From Mesorhizobium amorphae CCNWGS0123 (lineage in GTDB: Bacteria > Pseudomonadota > Alphaproteobacteria > Rhizobiales > Rhizobiaceae): a DNA stretch of 47,500 nucleotides. Positions 8,584 to 16,117 of this stretch are shown one piece after another. A model generated the notes under the pieces. It saw only the letters and a list, made by a program, of their open reading frames with translations. It ran no database searches and was not told the DNA's origin. Numbering within the stretch: the stretch's first letter is position 1; each line of letters starts with the position of its first letter. The DNA lies in assembly GCF_001686985.1 (NCBI RefSeq), contig NZ_CP015318.1, forward strand, positions 1 through 47,500, given 5' to 3'. The position numbers and the translations under genes are program-made.

Positions 8584-10680
8584 ATGCCTAGCCCGACTGA
8601 CAATCCGATCATGACCCGGCAATTGATGCCGCTCGACGTCAGGGAGATTCTCGATTTCCTTGTCCGGCGCTGGAAGCTTGTCTGTGCAATTGCAGCGATC
8701 ACCTTTGCCGTATTCCTGGTTGCTGCCTATAAGATCCCGCCATCGTACACGGCGGCTGCGGAAATCTTACTTGACGCGCCGAACGATTATGTGACCCCGC
8801 AGGATTACTCCAAATCCGACTTTTCGGACAATTCAACATTCATCGAAAGTCAGATTGCGGTCCTGAGGTCCACTTCGCTTCTGCAGAAGGTCGTCGATGG
8901 CGAAAAGCTGACGGAAGATCCCAACATCGGGCCAGCGGCGTTGGATTGGCTCAGGGGCGCGCAGGGAGTCTCGCGGGTCGGGCTTGCCGACGTCATCGAA
9001 CTTTCCGTGACCTCCTATGATCCGGACAAATCGGCATCCCTCGCCAACGCAATCGCCCAGGCCTATGTCGTTGACCGGGTAAAGTCCCGTTACGAGGGCG
9101 CCAAGAAAGCGTCCACATGGCTCAGTGAGCGGGCCGCGTATCTGCGGGAAGAACTCAGCCGGTCGGAACAAGCCGTCCAGAAATTTCGGATCGATCATAA
9201 TCTATTGTCGACACAATCGGGCAGCCTGACCGACCAGCAGCTGTCTGAATTGAATGTCGCCCTGATCAATGCGCGCGCGGAACTGTCGGAGAAAAAAACA
9301 AAATATCAGCTGGTTGACAAACTGCTGAGCGGTGGCGGCGATATCCAGACCATACCCGACGTATTGCAGTCCGTTGTCGTCAGCGCCCTTCGAGCTCAGC
9401 AATCCGTGGTGGCGCGGCGGGAAACCGACCTTCTGCTGAAGTATGGCGAACGGCATCCGGACGTCGTGGCCGCTCAGGCGGAGCGCCGGGACATCGAGGG
9501 ACAGATTTCCGCCGAGGTTCAGCGCCTCATCGGCAATCTGAAGAATGAAGTCGACGCCGCCGAGGCCCGCGAAGCTTCGCTCTCGCGAGCCCTGGCGTCG
9601 GTATCCGACAAGTCCGAAGTCGAAGGCCAGGTTGGCGTCCAGTTGCGCGACCTGCAGAGGATTGCCGACGCCAACAAGGAACTCTTTGGGACGTTCCTGT
9701 CTCGCGCCAAGCTCGCCGAGGAAAAATCCACCCTCCTCAACAGCGGCGTGCGCGTGATCACGGATGCCGAGGTTCCAGATTCGCCAAGTTTCCCAAACAG
9801 GCCGCTTTTTGCGGCGATGGGTCTGGTCCTCGGTTTCTTCTTTGGTGGCGCCGGCGCCGTTCTTCGTGAACTTTTCGCCTCCGGCTTCATGGCGAAGAAA
9901 CAGATCGAGGAAGAACTGGCCGTTCCGGTTCTTGCGTCCATGCCGAGAATGTTGGGCTGGTCGGGAGACGCCAATTCCCACTCCCAACCCGTGGCCTATC
10001 TCGAGCGCCGGCCGCTGTCCAGATACAGCGAAGCCGTGCGACGGCTTCGCCTGGGCGTGGAGGCTACGCCGGGGTCGGGGCATTCACCGCGTCTCACGCT
10101 GCTGACATCGGCGATGCCCGGGGAAGGAAAGACAACTCTGGTTCTAAGTCTGGCCTGCTCCGCAGTCGCCGACGGCGACCGGGTCCTGGTGATCGATGCT
10201 GACTTGCGACTTTCGGCAGCCACGGCCTTCTTTGGCATGGGGGATAAGGTCGGATTGGTTGACCTTCTGACTTTGCCGATGAAGGCCACAAACGCAATTC
10301 ATCGGGACGAACGATCGGGAATTTGCGTGCTGCCTGCCGGCGCCAGAACGCGGAACCCGCCTGCCCTTCTGGCTTCGGCGCGAATGCGCTCGCTGCTCGA
10401 TGAGCTTCGCGGAAAATTCGATACGGTGATAATCGACGCGCCGCCTGTGGGCCCTGCTGCCGATGCCTCGATCCTGGCGCCGCACGTCGACAAGGTCGTC
10501 TTTGTAGTGAAGTGGCGTGACACCTCACGCGAGGCAGCTGCCGAGGGAATCCGAAGTCTTGGCGGCCGTTCCAAGATCGCCGGCATTGCCCTGACAATGG
10601 TGGACGAACCAAAGCTGCCAAGATACGGCCGCTACACGTCACTCGAAAGCAGTGTCTCGGACAGTTACTACCTCAATTAA
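8584..10680 (+). CDS. Wzc-like polysaccharide co-polymerase with BY-kinase domain
   Basis: The 698-residue inner-membrane protein controls polymer length and export in Wzx/Wzy systems. Order: a Wzz domain with the first membrane segment at about 35-55 (WKLVCAIAAITFAVFLVAAY), a long periplasmic coiled-coil region (about 180-400), a second membrane segment (LFAAMGLVLGFFFGGAGAVL, about 415-440), and a cytoplasmic tyrosine-kinase-type ATPase. Walker A is SAMPGEGKTTLVLSLA near 510, Walker A' is VLVIDADLR near 535, and the B motif is VIIDAPPVG near 616. The C-terminus (RYGRYTSLESSVSDSYYLN) has four scattered tyrosines that could be autophosphorylated, fewer than in E. coli Wzc. It heads the plus-strand arm. 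Confidence 0.9.
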   Translation: MPSPTDNPIMTRQLMPLDVREILDFLVRRWKLVCAIAAITFAVFLVAAYKIPPSYTAAAEILLDAPNDYVTPQDYSKSDFSDNSTFIESQIAVLRSTSLLQKVVDGEKLTEDPNIGPAALDWLRGAQGVSRVGLADVIELSVTSYDPDKSASLANAIAQAYVVDRVKSRYEGAKKASTWLSERAAYLREELSRSEQAVQKFRIDHNLLSTQSGSLTDQQLSELNVALINARAELSEKKTKYQLVDKLLSGGGDIQTIPDVLQSVVVSALRAQQSVVARRETDLLLKYGERHPDVVAAQAERRDIEGQISAEVQRLIGNLKNEVDAAEAREASLSRALASVSDKSEVEGQVGVQLRDLQRIADANKELFGTFLSRAKLAEEKSTLLNSGVRVITDAEVPDSPSFPNRPLFAAMGLVLGFFFGGAGAVLRELFASGFMAKKQIEEELAVPVLASMPRMLGWSGDANSHSQPVAYLERRPLSRYSEAVRRLRLGVEATPGSGHSPRLTLLTSAMPGEGKTTLVLSLACSAVADGDRVLVIDADLRLSAATAFFGMGDKVGLVDLLTLPMKATNAIHRDERSGICVLPAGARTRNPPALLASARMRSLLDELRGKFDTVIIDAPPVGPAADASILAPHVDKVVFVVKWRDTSREAAAEGIRSLGGRSKIAGIALTMVDEPKLPRYGRYTSLESSVSDSYYLN

Positions 10681-10700
10681 GCAAAGAAGAAGAATTCACA

Positions 10701-11270
10701 ATGCTGCAATCCGACTTACACTACGAACCGCTTCCGGAGCCGACAAGAGACAGCCGCGACGGCAAGGCCGCGCGTTGGTGCGTGGTCCAGACACATCAGC
10801 ATTCCGAGAGCCTGGCCGAGCGGCACCTTCTGTCGCAGAACTTCCGGACCTACCTGCCCAAGCGCAAGCGGACTGTTCGGCACGCTCGTAGCGTCAAGAC
10901 CGTTTGCAGTGCGTATTTCGATTGCTACCTGTTTGTCTCCTTGGCTGTCGATCAGCAAAGTTGGTACCCGATCAACTCCACCGTTGGCGTTCGAAAGCTC
11001 GTCATGAGTCATGGCGTACCGACACCGGCGCCGTATGGCGTCGTTGAGGCCCTGATATCGGCGACCGATGACGAGGGAATCTTGCATCCGGATGTACTGT
11101 TGAGACCGGGCCAAAGAATTCGGATCACCGACGGACCGTTTTCCGAACAGCTTGGCGTTCTTGACTACGTTGGAAAAGCCGGAGCCGTTAGAATTCTTCT
11201 CGATATCATGAACCGTTCAATTCCGATTACCATTGATAGAGACAACATATCGATCGTCTCTCAAAATTGA
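10701..11270 (+). CDS. NusG-paralogue transcription antiterminator (RfaH/UpxY-like)
   Basis: The 189-residue protein has an NGN domain (RWCVVQTHQHSESLAERHLL, FRTYLPKRKR, SAYFDCYLFVSL, VGVRKLVM) and a C-terminal KOW-type domain (LRPGQRIRITDGPFSEQLGVLDYV, IMNRSIPITIDRDNISIV). Housekeeping NusG is normally next to secE and rpl genes. A copy inside a polysaccharide locus is typical of specialised paralogues such as RfaH, UpxY or ActX, which bind paused polymerase at ops-type DNA and prevent early termination in long operons. It starts 20 bases after the Wzc-like stop with a purine-rich AAGAAGAAG ribosome site. An ops-like element follows 78 bases after its stop. Confidence 0.85.
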   Translation: MLQSDLHYEPLPEPTRDSRDGKAARWCVVQTHQHSESLAERHLLSQNFRTYLPKRKRTVRHARSVKTVCSAYFDCYLFVSLAVDQQSWYPINSTVGVRKLVMSHGVPTPAPYGVVEALISATDDEGILHPDVLLRPGQRIRITDGPFSEQLGVLDYVGKAGAVRILLDIMNRSIPITIDRDNISIVSQN

Positions 11271-11347
11271 GCTTGTGTTTTTCTAGTTGTTTTTTTCGCA
11301 ATGTGACGCCGAAACTATCCGGCGAGGGAGTGTTGAGTTGGCGCACA

Positions 11348-11373
11348 ATTCACCCTCAGTGCGGTAGCGTGCA
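11348..11373 (+). promoter_or_regulatory. Ops/JUMPStart-like element, copy 1
   Basis: Within this 26-base stretch lies TGCGGTAGCGTG (11360-11371), which differs from the enterobacterial ops core GGCGGTAGCGTG only at the first base, preceded by CAG as in JUMPStart sequences. It follows the RfaH-like gene and precedes the rest of the operon. A 22/26-matching relative lies on the minus strand at 39833-39858. In RfaH systems the non-template strand of this element recruits the factor; that role here is inference. Confidence 0.6.
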
Positions 11374-11390
11374 ATACGAGTTCCAAGCCC

Positions 11391-13172
11391 TTGAAACCTT
11401 CACGCAAGTCCAAACCAGGAAGCTGTCACCCCGAAGGCGCCGGAGAGCTTAGGGATGGCCTGCAGCCGCAACAATATCGTCGCTGGTCCCCTGAGGCCAA
11501 GGCAAGGATGCTGGCGGAAGCGTTGGCGCCGGACGCGCATGTTCCAGCACCTGCCGGGGCGCCTGGCGCGGGGTCGTGGCAAGACTTCGCCTGGCGGCGG
11601 AATGCCGTTGCGGACAGCGAAGCCGATACAGAGCCATCGCAAACTGACGGAAATCCTCCCTTTCGCCCCTTCGAAGCGGAACCGGCACTGCCGATCGCCG
11701 TCGAACTGTTTCGAGCGCTGAATGCGGCCGGCCTGAAATACGGGATCGTTCAGGATCTCGCATCCGTGCAGGACGCACTTGCTGGCCGGGACGATCTGGA
11801 TGTCCTTTTGGACAAGCACGATTACCCGGTCTTCTGCTCGATCGTCAGCCGGATGCAGGGACGCCGCGGCGTGAGCCTCTCCTGCTACGACAATGTCTGT
11901 GCCGGCCGGGAGGACTGGTTCATACCCGACTTTTCGCGCGGCCGGTACCTGCATCTCGACACGCATATCGGTGTCCGGGTCGGTCGGGAGTTTCGTAAGC
12001 GCTATCTGGCGTTCGACTATGCGACGATCGCACGATGGGAGTCTATTTGCGTGGAGGACGTATCGGTTCCCGTCGTCTCTCCTGAAGACGAGATCCGAAT
12101 AGCGATTGCCCGTTTCGCCTTTCGGGCTCGGGCCTTCCCGTGGAGCCGGTGGATCACCCTGTCCGATCGCTGGAAGGACCAGCTTGCACGCCTGCCATCG
12201 CTGCCCGGCGAGCAAAGCTTGCATGTCGTGGAATACACCTTTGGCGGCGGAAGGACGGCGATCTGCAGGTTCCGGAAAAGCGGCGACGATCTGGTCGCTG
12301 ATTTTGGCGATCTTGCCGGACTGCGCCGTTCGATCCGGGAAATGTCTGGTTTCACAGGGCATTATGCAGTCGCCGATGCTGCGGTTCATCTGGTCCGCAA
12401 GACCTCATATCTCGCCCTGAGGCTGCTTCAGCGCCTGATGCCCGGCCGCCTTCCACCGAAGAGACGGCCGGTGGCTGGCGGGCTTGTTGTTGCGGTAATC
12501 GGTCCTGATGGGGTGGGCAAGAGCACCCAGGTCGACCGGCTGACCCGGACATTTCGATGGAAATTCGGGTGTGCGCAGGCCTATGTCGGAACCGGCGATG
12601 GCCGCGGATGGTGGCTTCGCAAGCGGCTGCAGAGCCTGATTTTACCTCATAGACGCAGCCTGAAGTCCCTGGTCCAGCAGGATGGCAATGATTCCATCCG
12701 CCGAAGTTGGGCCAAGGGGGGCGTTGTCGCGACCGGGTTGGCATTGTGGGCGGTCCTGATTGCGTTTGAGCGATACGCGGTTGTGAAGCGTGCGCATCGA
12801 TGGGCAACGCGCGGCATGATCGTCGTTAGTGACAGGTGGCCGCAGACGCTGCGCAGGGGATATCTGGACGGGCCAACCATCCCCGAGCACCTGTTCTCCA
12901 TCCCGGGCTTGTCGGCTCTCGCCCGGCTCGAGCAGAAACTCTATCAAAAGATGGAGGAATGCCGGCCGCACCTCATTTTACACCTGGTTTCAGATTTTGC
13001 CGTCTCCGAGCAGCGGAAGCCGGGAGAGATCAGGAAGGAAGCGTTCGATGCGCGGCTGTCGCTGATGGCGGAGTTGCGGAGCCGGGACAAGGACATCCGG
13101 ACCGTTGACGCGAGTGCCAGCCTGGAGACGGTCAACCGGGAACTGTTCAGGCATATCTGGCTGTCTCTGTAA
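11391..13172 (+). CDS. Two-domain protein: nucleotidyltransferase-like plus thymidylate-kinase-like P-loop
   Basis: The frame is open from TTG 11391 (593 residues), but the true start is unclear. Residues about 20-70 (RRWSPEAKARMLAEAL...FAWRRN) look like the start of an IS66-type TnpA protein rather than part of the enzyme. From about residue 100 a region resembling the nucleotidyltransferase fold follows (LKYGIVQDL, RDDLDVLLDKHDY). From about 365 a kinase domain carries Walker A VIGPDGVGKSTQV and a DR-type motif in VVSDRWPQTLRRG. Proteins pairing these domains occur in polysaccharide loci; they may act on sugars or lipids rather than dTMP, but the substrate is unknown. A leaderless or internal start (for example ATG 11508) cannot be excluded. 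Confidence 0.65.
   Translation: MKPSRKSKPGSCHPEGAGELRDGLQPQQYRRWSPEAKARMLAEALAPDAHVPAPAGAPGAGSWQDFAWRRNAVADSEADTEPSQTDGNPPFRPFEAEPALPIAVELFRALNAAGLKYGIVQDLASVQDALAGRDDLDVLLDKHDYPVFCSIVSRMQGRRGVSLSCYDNVCAGREDWFIPDFSRGRYLHLDTHIGVRVGREFRKRYLAFDYATIARWESICVEDVSVPVVSPEDEIRIAIARFAFRARAFPWSRWITLSDRWKDQLARLPSLPGEQSLHVVEYTFGGGRTAICRFRKSGDDLVADFGDLAGLRRSIREMSGFTGHYAVADAAVHLVRKTSYLALRLLQRLMPGRLPPKRRPVAGGLVVAVIGPDGVGKSTQVDRLTRTFRWKFGCAQAYVGTGDGRGWWLRKRLQSLILPHRRSLKSLVQQDGNDSIRRSWAKGGVVATGLALWAVLIAFERYAVVKRAHRWATRGMIVVSDRWPQTLRRGYLDGPTIPEHLFSIPGLSALARLEQKLYQKMEECRPHLILHLVSDFAVSEQRKPGEIRKEAFDARLSLMAELRSRDKDIRTVDASASLETVNRELFRHIWLSL
11458..11605 (+). mobile_element. Possible IS66-type tnpA remnant fused to the following gene
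   Basis: The translated stretch YRRWSPEAKARMLAEALAPD and, 25 residues later, FAWRR match the helix-turn-helix opening of IS66 OrfA proteins (RRWSxExKxxIVxExLxPG ... FxWRR). The part between has lost the usual VARRHG pattern. No terminal inverted repeats or other IS genes are nearby. This is a resemblance seen by eye, not a search result. Confidence 0.4.
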
Positions 13173-13382
13173 GAGACAGCGCGGGCGGCGCAACCGCCGA
13201 CATCCAACACCACAGCAGACGCAAGCGGACAACCTTGCCACGACGAACGCCCTCACGGCCGGGCGATCCCGGCCATGCGCGGGACAGGCGCCGAGAGAAG
13301 TCCCCAACTTCCCGACCGCTGCGCCGATCTCCTGCCCGAATGCACCGTTCGCCGGATTTCACATCCCCAGAGGTATAGGCAA

Positions 13383-14603
13383 ATGAAGATCGTTCATGTG
13401 CTCACCCGACTGCTTCGGGCAGGTTCCGAAGAGAACACATTGGCCTGTTGTCTCGCCCAGGCGCGGCACGGCCACGAGGTGATGCTGGTTCACGGTGAGG
13501 AATACGACCAGAGTTTGCGGGCGTCCGTAGCCGGAGCCCTTCGAATGGTGACCCTGGAACGGCTCCTGAACCCGATTTCGCCATCCCGCGACATCTCTGC
13601 ATTCAGGCAACTCACGCGCCTCATGCGCGATTGGCGGCCTGACATCGTGCATACGCACCAAAGCAAAGCCGGCATCGTCGGCCGCCTTGCTGCCAGGGAA
13701 GCCAATATCCCAGGCATCATCCATGGCGTGCACATTCTGCCTTTCGTGCATGTGGGCAGTGCGCAGAGGTTGATGTACCTGGCTGCCGAGCGCCTGGCGG
13801 CGAACTTCACGCGCGCTTTCATCGATGTCAGTCAGGCGATGCGCGACATCTGCATCGCCAATCATTTGGGCAGCCCCGATCAGCACCATGTCGTCCACTC
13901 CGGCTTCGATCTGGCGCGCTTCGCCAACGCGCAATGGCCGCAAGAACCGCATCTGCTCCTGGGGACGGCCATCGGTGAGCCAAAGCCGCCCGTGGTCCTG
14001 GTGCTGGCCGCACTGGAACCGAGAAAACGCCACGTCGAGTTCATTGAAGCATTCGGGCAGGTGGTCGACCGAATTCCGAACGTGCGGCTGCTCCTCGCCG
14101 GCGAGGGACCGGCGCGATCCGCAGTCGAATCGGCGATCCAACGATCCCCGTTCGCAGACAGGGTTCGCATGATCGGCCATCACCGCGAGCCCGAACGGCT
14201 GATCAGCCTGGCCGACGTGTGCGTGCTGACGTCGATGCGAGAAGGATTGCCGCGCGTCATGATGCAATACCTGGCGGGCGGCCGGGCCAGCGTGGTCTCG
14301 CATCTGCCCGGAGTGGAAGAGGTCGTGAAGCATGGCGTGAACGGCATCGTGACGCCTGCGGAGGACGTAGGCGCCGCGGCGGCGGCGGTCGCCGATCTTC
14401 TCGAGAACGAACACTATCGCGCTCGGCTGGCTGATGGCGCGAAGCTCACCGACCTTTCGTCCTGGGGGCTGGAGTCCATGTGCGAAAAGGTCGAGCTGAT
14501 CTATCAGTCGGTGCTGGAGTCAGCCCTTTCACCCGCCAGGCCGAACGACGTCCGAATTGGCGACGGGCTGGCCAAGCAGACCTTGGGGCTTCACGGATTT
14601 TGA
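13383..14603 (+). CDS. GT4-family glycosyltransferase
   Basis: A 406-residue cytoplasmic or membrane-associated GT-B enzyme that would add a sugar to the lipid-linked repeat unit. The N-terminal fold begins KIVHVLTRLLRAGSEENTL and contains DIVHTHQSKAGIVGRLAA and IIHGVHILPF. The C-terminal nucleotide-sugar domain has VLVLAALEPRKRHVEFIEAF, RLLLAGEGPARSAVE and SMREGLPRVMMQYLAGG. In the usual E-x7-E motif the second glutamate is replaced by glutamine here (REGLPRVMMQ). ATG 13383 was preferred over an upstream in-frame ATG at 13275 because AGAGG lies about ten bases before it and homologues start with this KIVHV strand. The 210 bases before it hold no gene I can support. Confidence 0.9.
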   Translation: MKIVHVLTRLLRAGSEENTLACCLAQARHGHEVMLVHGEEYDQSLRASVAGALRMVTLERLLNPISPSRDISAFRQLTRLMRDWRPDIVHTHQSKAGIVGRLAAREANIPGIIHGVHILPFVHVGSAQRLMYLAAERLAANFTRAFIDVSQAMRDICIANHLGSPDQHHVVHSGFDLARFANAQWPQEPHLLLGTAIGEPKPPVVLVLAALEPRKRHVEFIEAFGQVVDRIPNVRLLLAGEGPARSAVESAIQRSPFADRVRMIGHHREPERLISLADVCVLTSMREGLPRVMMQYLAGGRASVVSHLPGVEEVVKHGVNGIVTPAEDVGAAAAAVADLLENEHYRARLADGAKLTDLSSWGLESMCEKVELIYQSVLESALSPARPNDVRIGDGLAKQTLGLHGF

Positions 14604-14675
14604 TGGACCTTCCGCTCCCCGAACGGAGCCGACGAACTGGTTCTGACGGCAGGCAGGACAACCGGAGTACGAACG

Positions 14676-15995
14676 ATGCGTTTGCGTGCTGAGCAACAAC
14701 TTCCATCCAGGCCTTTGCCAGCGAAGAGTTGGAGCCGACGACTGTTTCCCAGGCTTGAGGTCGGCAGCATGCTCGCGATGATTGGTGGCCTCGCCATGGC
14801 CTTTGTACTGCTCGCCGCGGATGCGTCCCGCGCGGACGGATATACGTTCGACAGCGGTGACATCCTGCGCGTTTCGGTTATCGGCGAGGCATCCTATCCG
14901 CTCGACGTCGTGGTCGATGATCGGGGCTCCATTTCGCTTCCCTTGTTGGGTGATGTCCAGGCGCGCGGCCTCACCACCGTTGCCCTCTCCCAGGCCATTC
15001 AGCGCGCATTTCAGCAGCAGAAGCTCATCCTTGAGCCCTTCGTGAAAGTGGAGATCGGCCAGTACCGGCCATTCTTCATTTCCGGAACGGTGGCCCATCC
15101 CGGATCGTACCCTTTTCAACCCGGAATAACGGTTCGCCATGCGCTCGCCATCGCAGGCGGCTTTCGGGCTACCACCGTGGGAAACATGGAACCGGCCCTG
15201 CAAATAGCCGATCTGCGCAGCACGCGCGCAAATCTGGCGATTGAAGAATATCGCCTCAAGGTTCGGCTCGCCCGGCTCGAGGCGGAAACTCGACAGGACA
15301 AGTCTTTCGTTGCCCCACCGGATCCGCCGGTCGAGTTCGCCGGACATTTGATTGCCGACATCGTCGCGTCCGAACAAGCCCAGTTGGACGCGCGGCTTGC
15401 CGCGTATCGGGACGACGTTTCCTACCTCGAGGCTTCGTTGGATCGGGCGAGGCAGGAAGCGAAAATGATTGCCGCCTCGCGAAATGAGCGGGAGAAGACC
15501 GCGAACCTTCAACTCGAGGAACTGAAGTCTGCCCGGTCGCTGCGGGAAAAAGGCCTGATAACGAATTCGAATGTCATGACAGCCGAAAGAGCCCACACCA
15601 GCTATCGCGCCGAACTCGCGCAGACCGAGCTTCAGCAGGAGCAGGTGCGGCAGGCGATACTGAACTCGGAAAGCGAGCTGCGAAAAAAGCATCAAAGTTA
15701 TGAAATGGAGTTGATCGCGCAGACCCAGGACACGCAGGTCGAGCTTGGAAAAACTCAAAGCCAGATAAGGTACGTCGCCGACAAACTTCTCTTTATCTTT
15801 ACCTATGGCGAACAGCGGACCTTCGACGACTTGCAAGGCTCCGTGAAGATTTCGATCTTCAGGCGCGAGCAGAAAATCGCCCACGACGTCGTCGCCGACG
15901 AAAATACCGAAGTAAGAGCAGGTGACGTCATCGAGGTCTCCATCGTGGCCAACAAAGGGTTCTACGCACCCGACGCTTTGACCACCGGGCAGTAG
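14676..15995 (+). CDS. ExoF-like polysaccharide export protein (OPX family)
   Basis: A 439-residue envelope protein for export of the polymer. There is a signal-like hydrophobic segment at about 32-48 (MLAMIGGLAMAFVLLAA) ending near ASRADG, with no lipobox cysteine. A polysaccharide-export domain follows (YTFDSGDILRVSVIGEASYPLDV, DDRGSISLPLLGDVQ), then an SLBB-type segment (PFFISGTVAHPGSYPF, GITVRHALAIAGGF) and a long coiled coil (about 180-370). The coiled coil and a length near 420 residues are features of ExoF of Sinorhizobium rather than Wza. Its partner should be the Wzc-like protein at 8584. ATG 14676 gives a normal N-terminal leader. Confidence 0.88.
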   Translation: MRLRAEQQLPSRPLPAKSWSRRLFPRLEVGSMLAMIGGLAMAFVLLAADASRADGYTFDSGDILRVSVIGEASYPLDVVVDDRGSISLPLLGDVQARGLTTVALSQAIQRAFQQQKLILEPFVKVEIGQYRPFFISGTVAHPGSYPFQPGITVRHALAIAGGFRATTVGNMEPALQIADLRSTRANLAIEEYRLKVRLARLEAETRQDKSFVAPPDPPVEFAGHLIADIVASEQAQLDARLAAYRDDVSYLEASLDRARQEAKMIAASRNEREKTANLQLEELKSARSLREKGLITNSNVMTAERAHTSYRAELAQTELQQEQVRQAILNSESELRKKHQSYEMELIAQTQDTQVELGKTQSQIRYVADKLLFIFTYGEQRTFDDLQGSVKISIFRREQKIAHDVVADENTEVRAGDVIEVSIVANKGFYAPDALTTGQ

Positions 15996-16016
15996 CGGCC
16001 TCAAATGCAGAACCTC

Positions 16017-16086
16017 GGGCCGGAATTGCGTAAAAACAAAGAGTTAGAGCGCATCAGCGATTCTTTCAAAGCTGAACCGCTCTAAC
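16017..16086. repeat. Dispersed palindromic repeat, copy B (5'-truncated)
   Basis: GGGCCGGAATTGCGTAAAAA and CAAAGAGTTAGAGCG match copy A from its middle on. The end palindrome is TTAGAGCGCATCAGC (16044-16058) against GCTGAACCGCTCTAA (16071-16085), with two mismatches. It lies between the export-protein gene and the ABC transporter gene and may influence readthrough. Confidence 0.75.
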
Positions 16087-16117
16087 TGGGTACGACTTCA
16101 TATCGGGAACTTTCATC

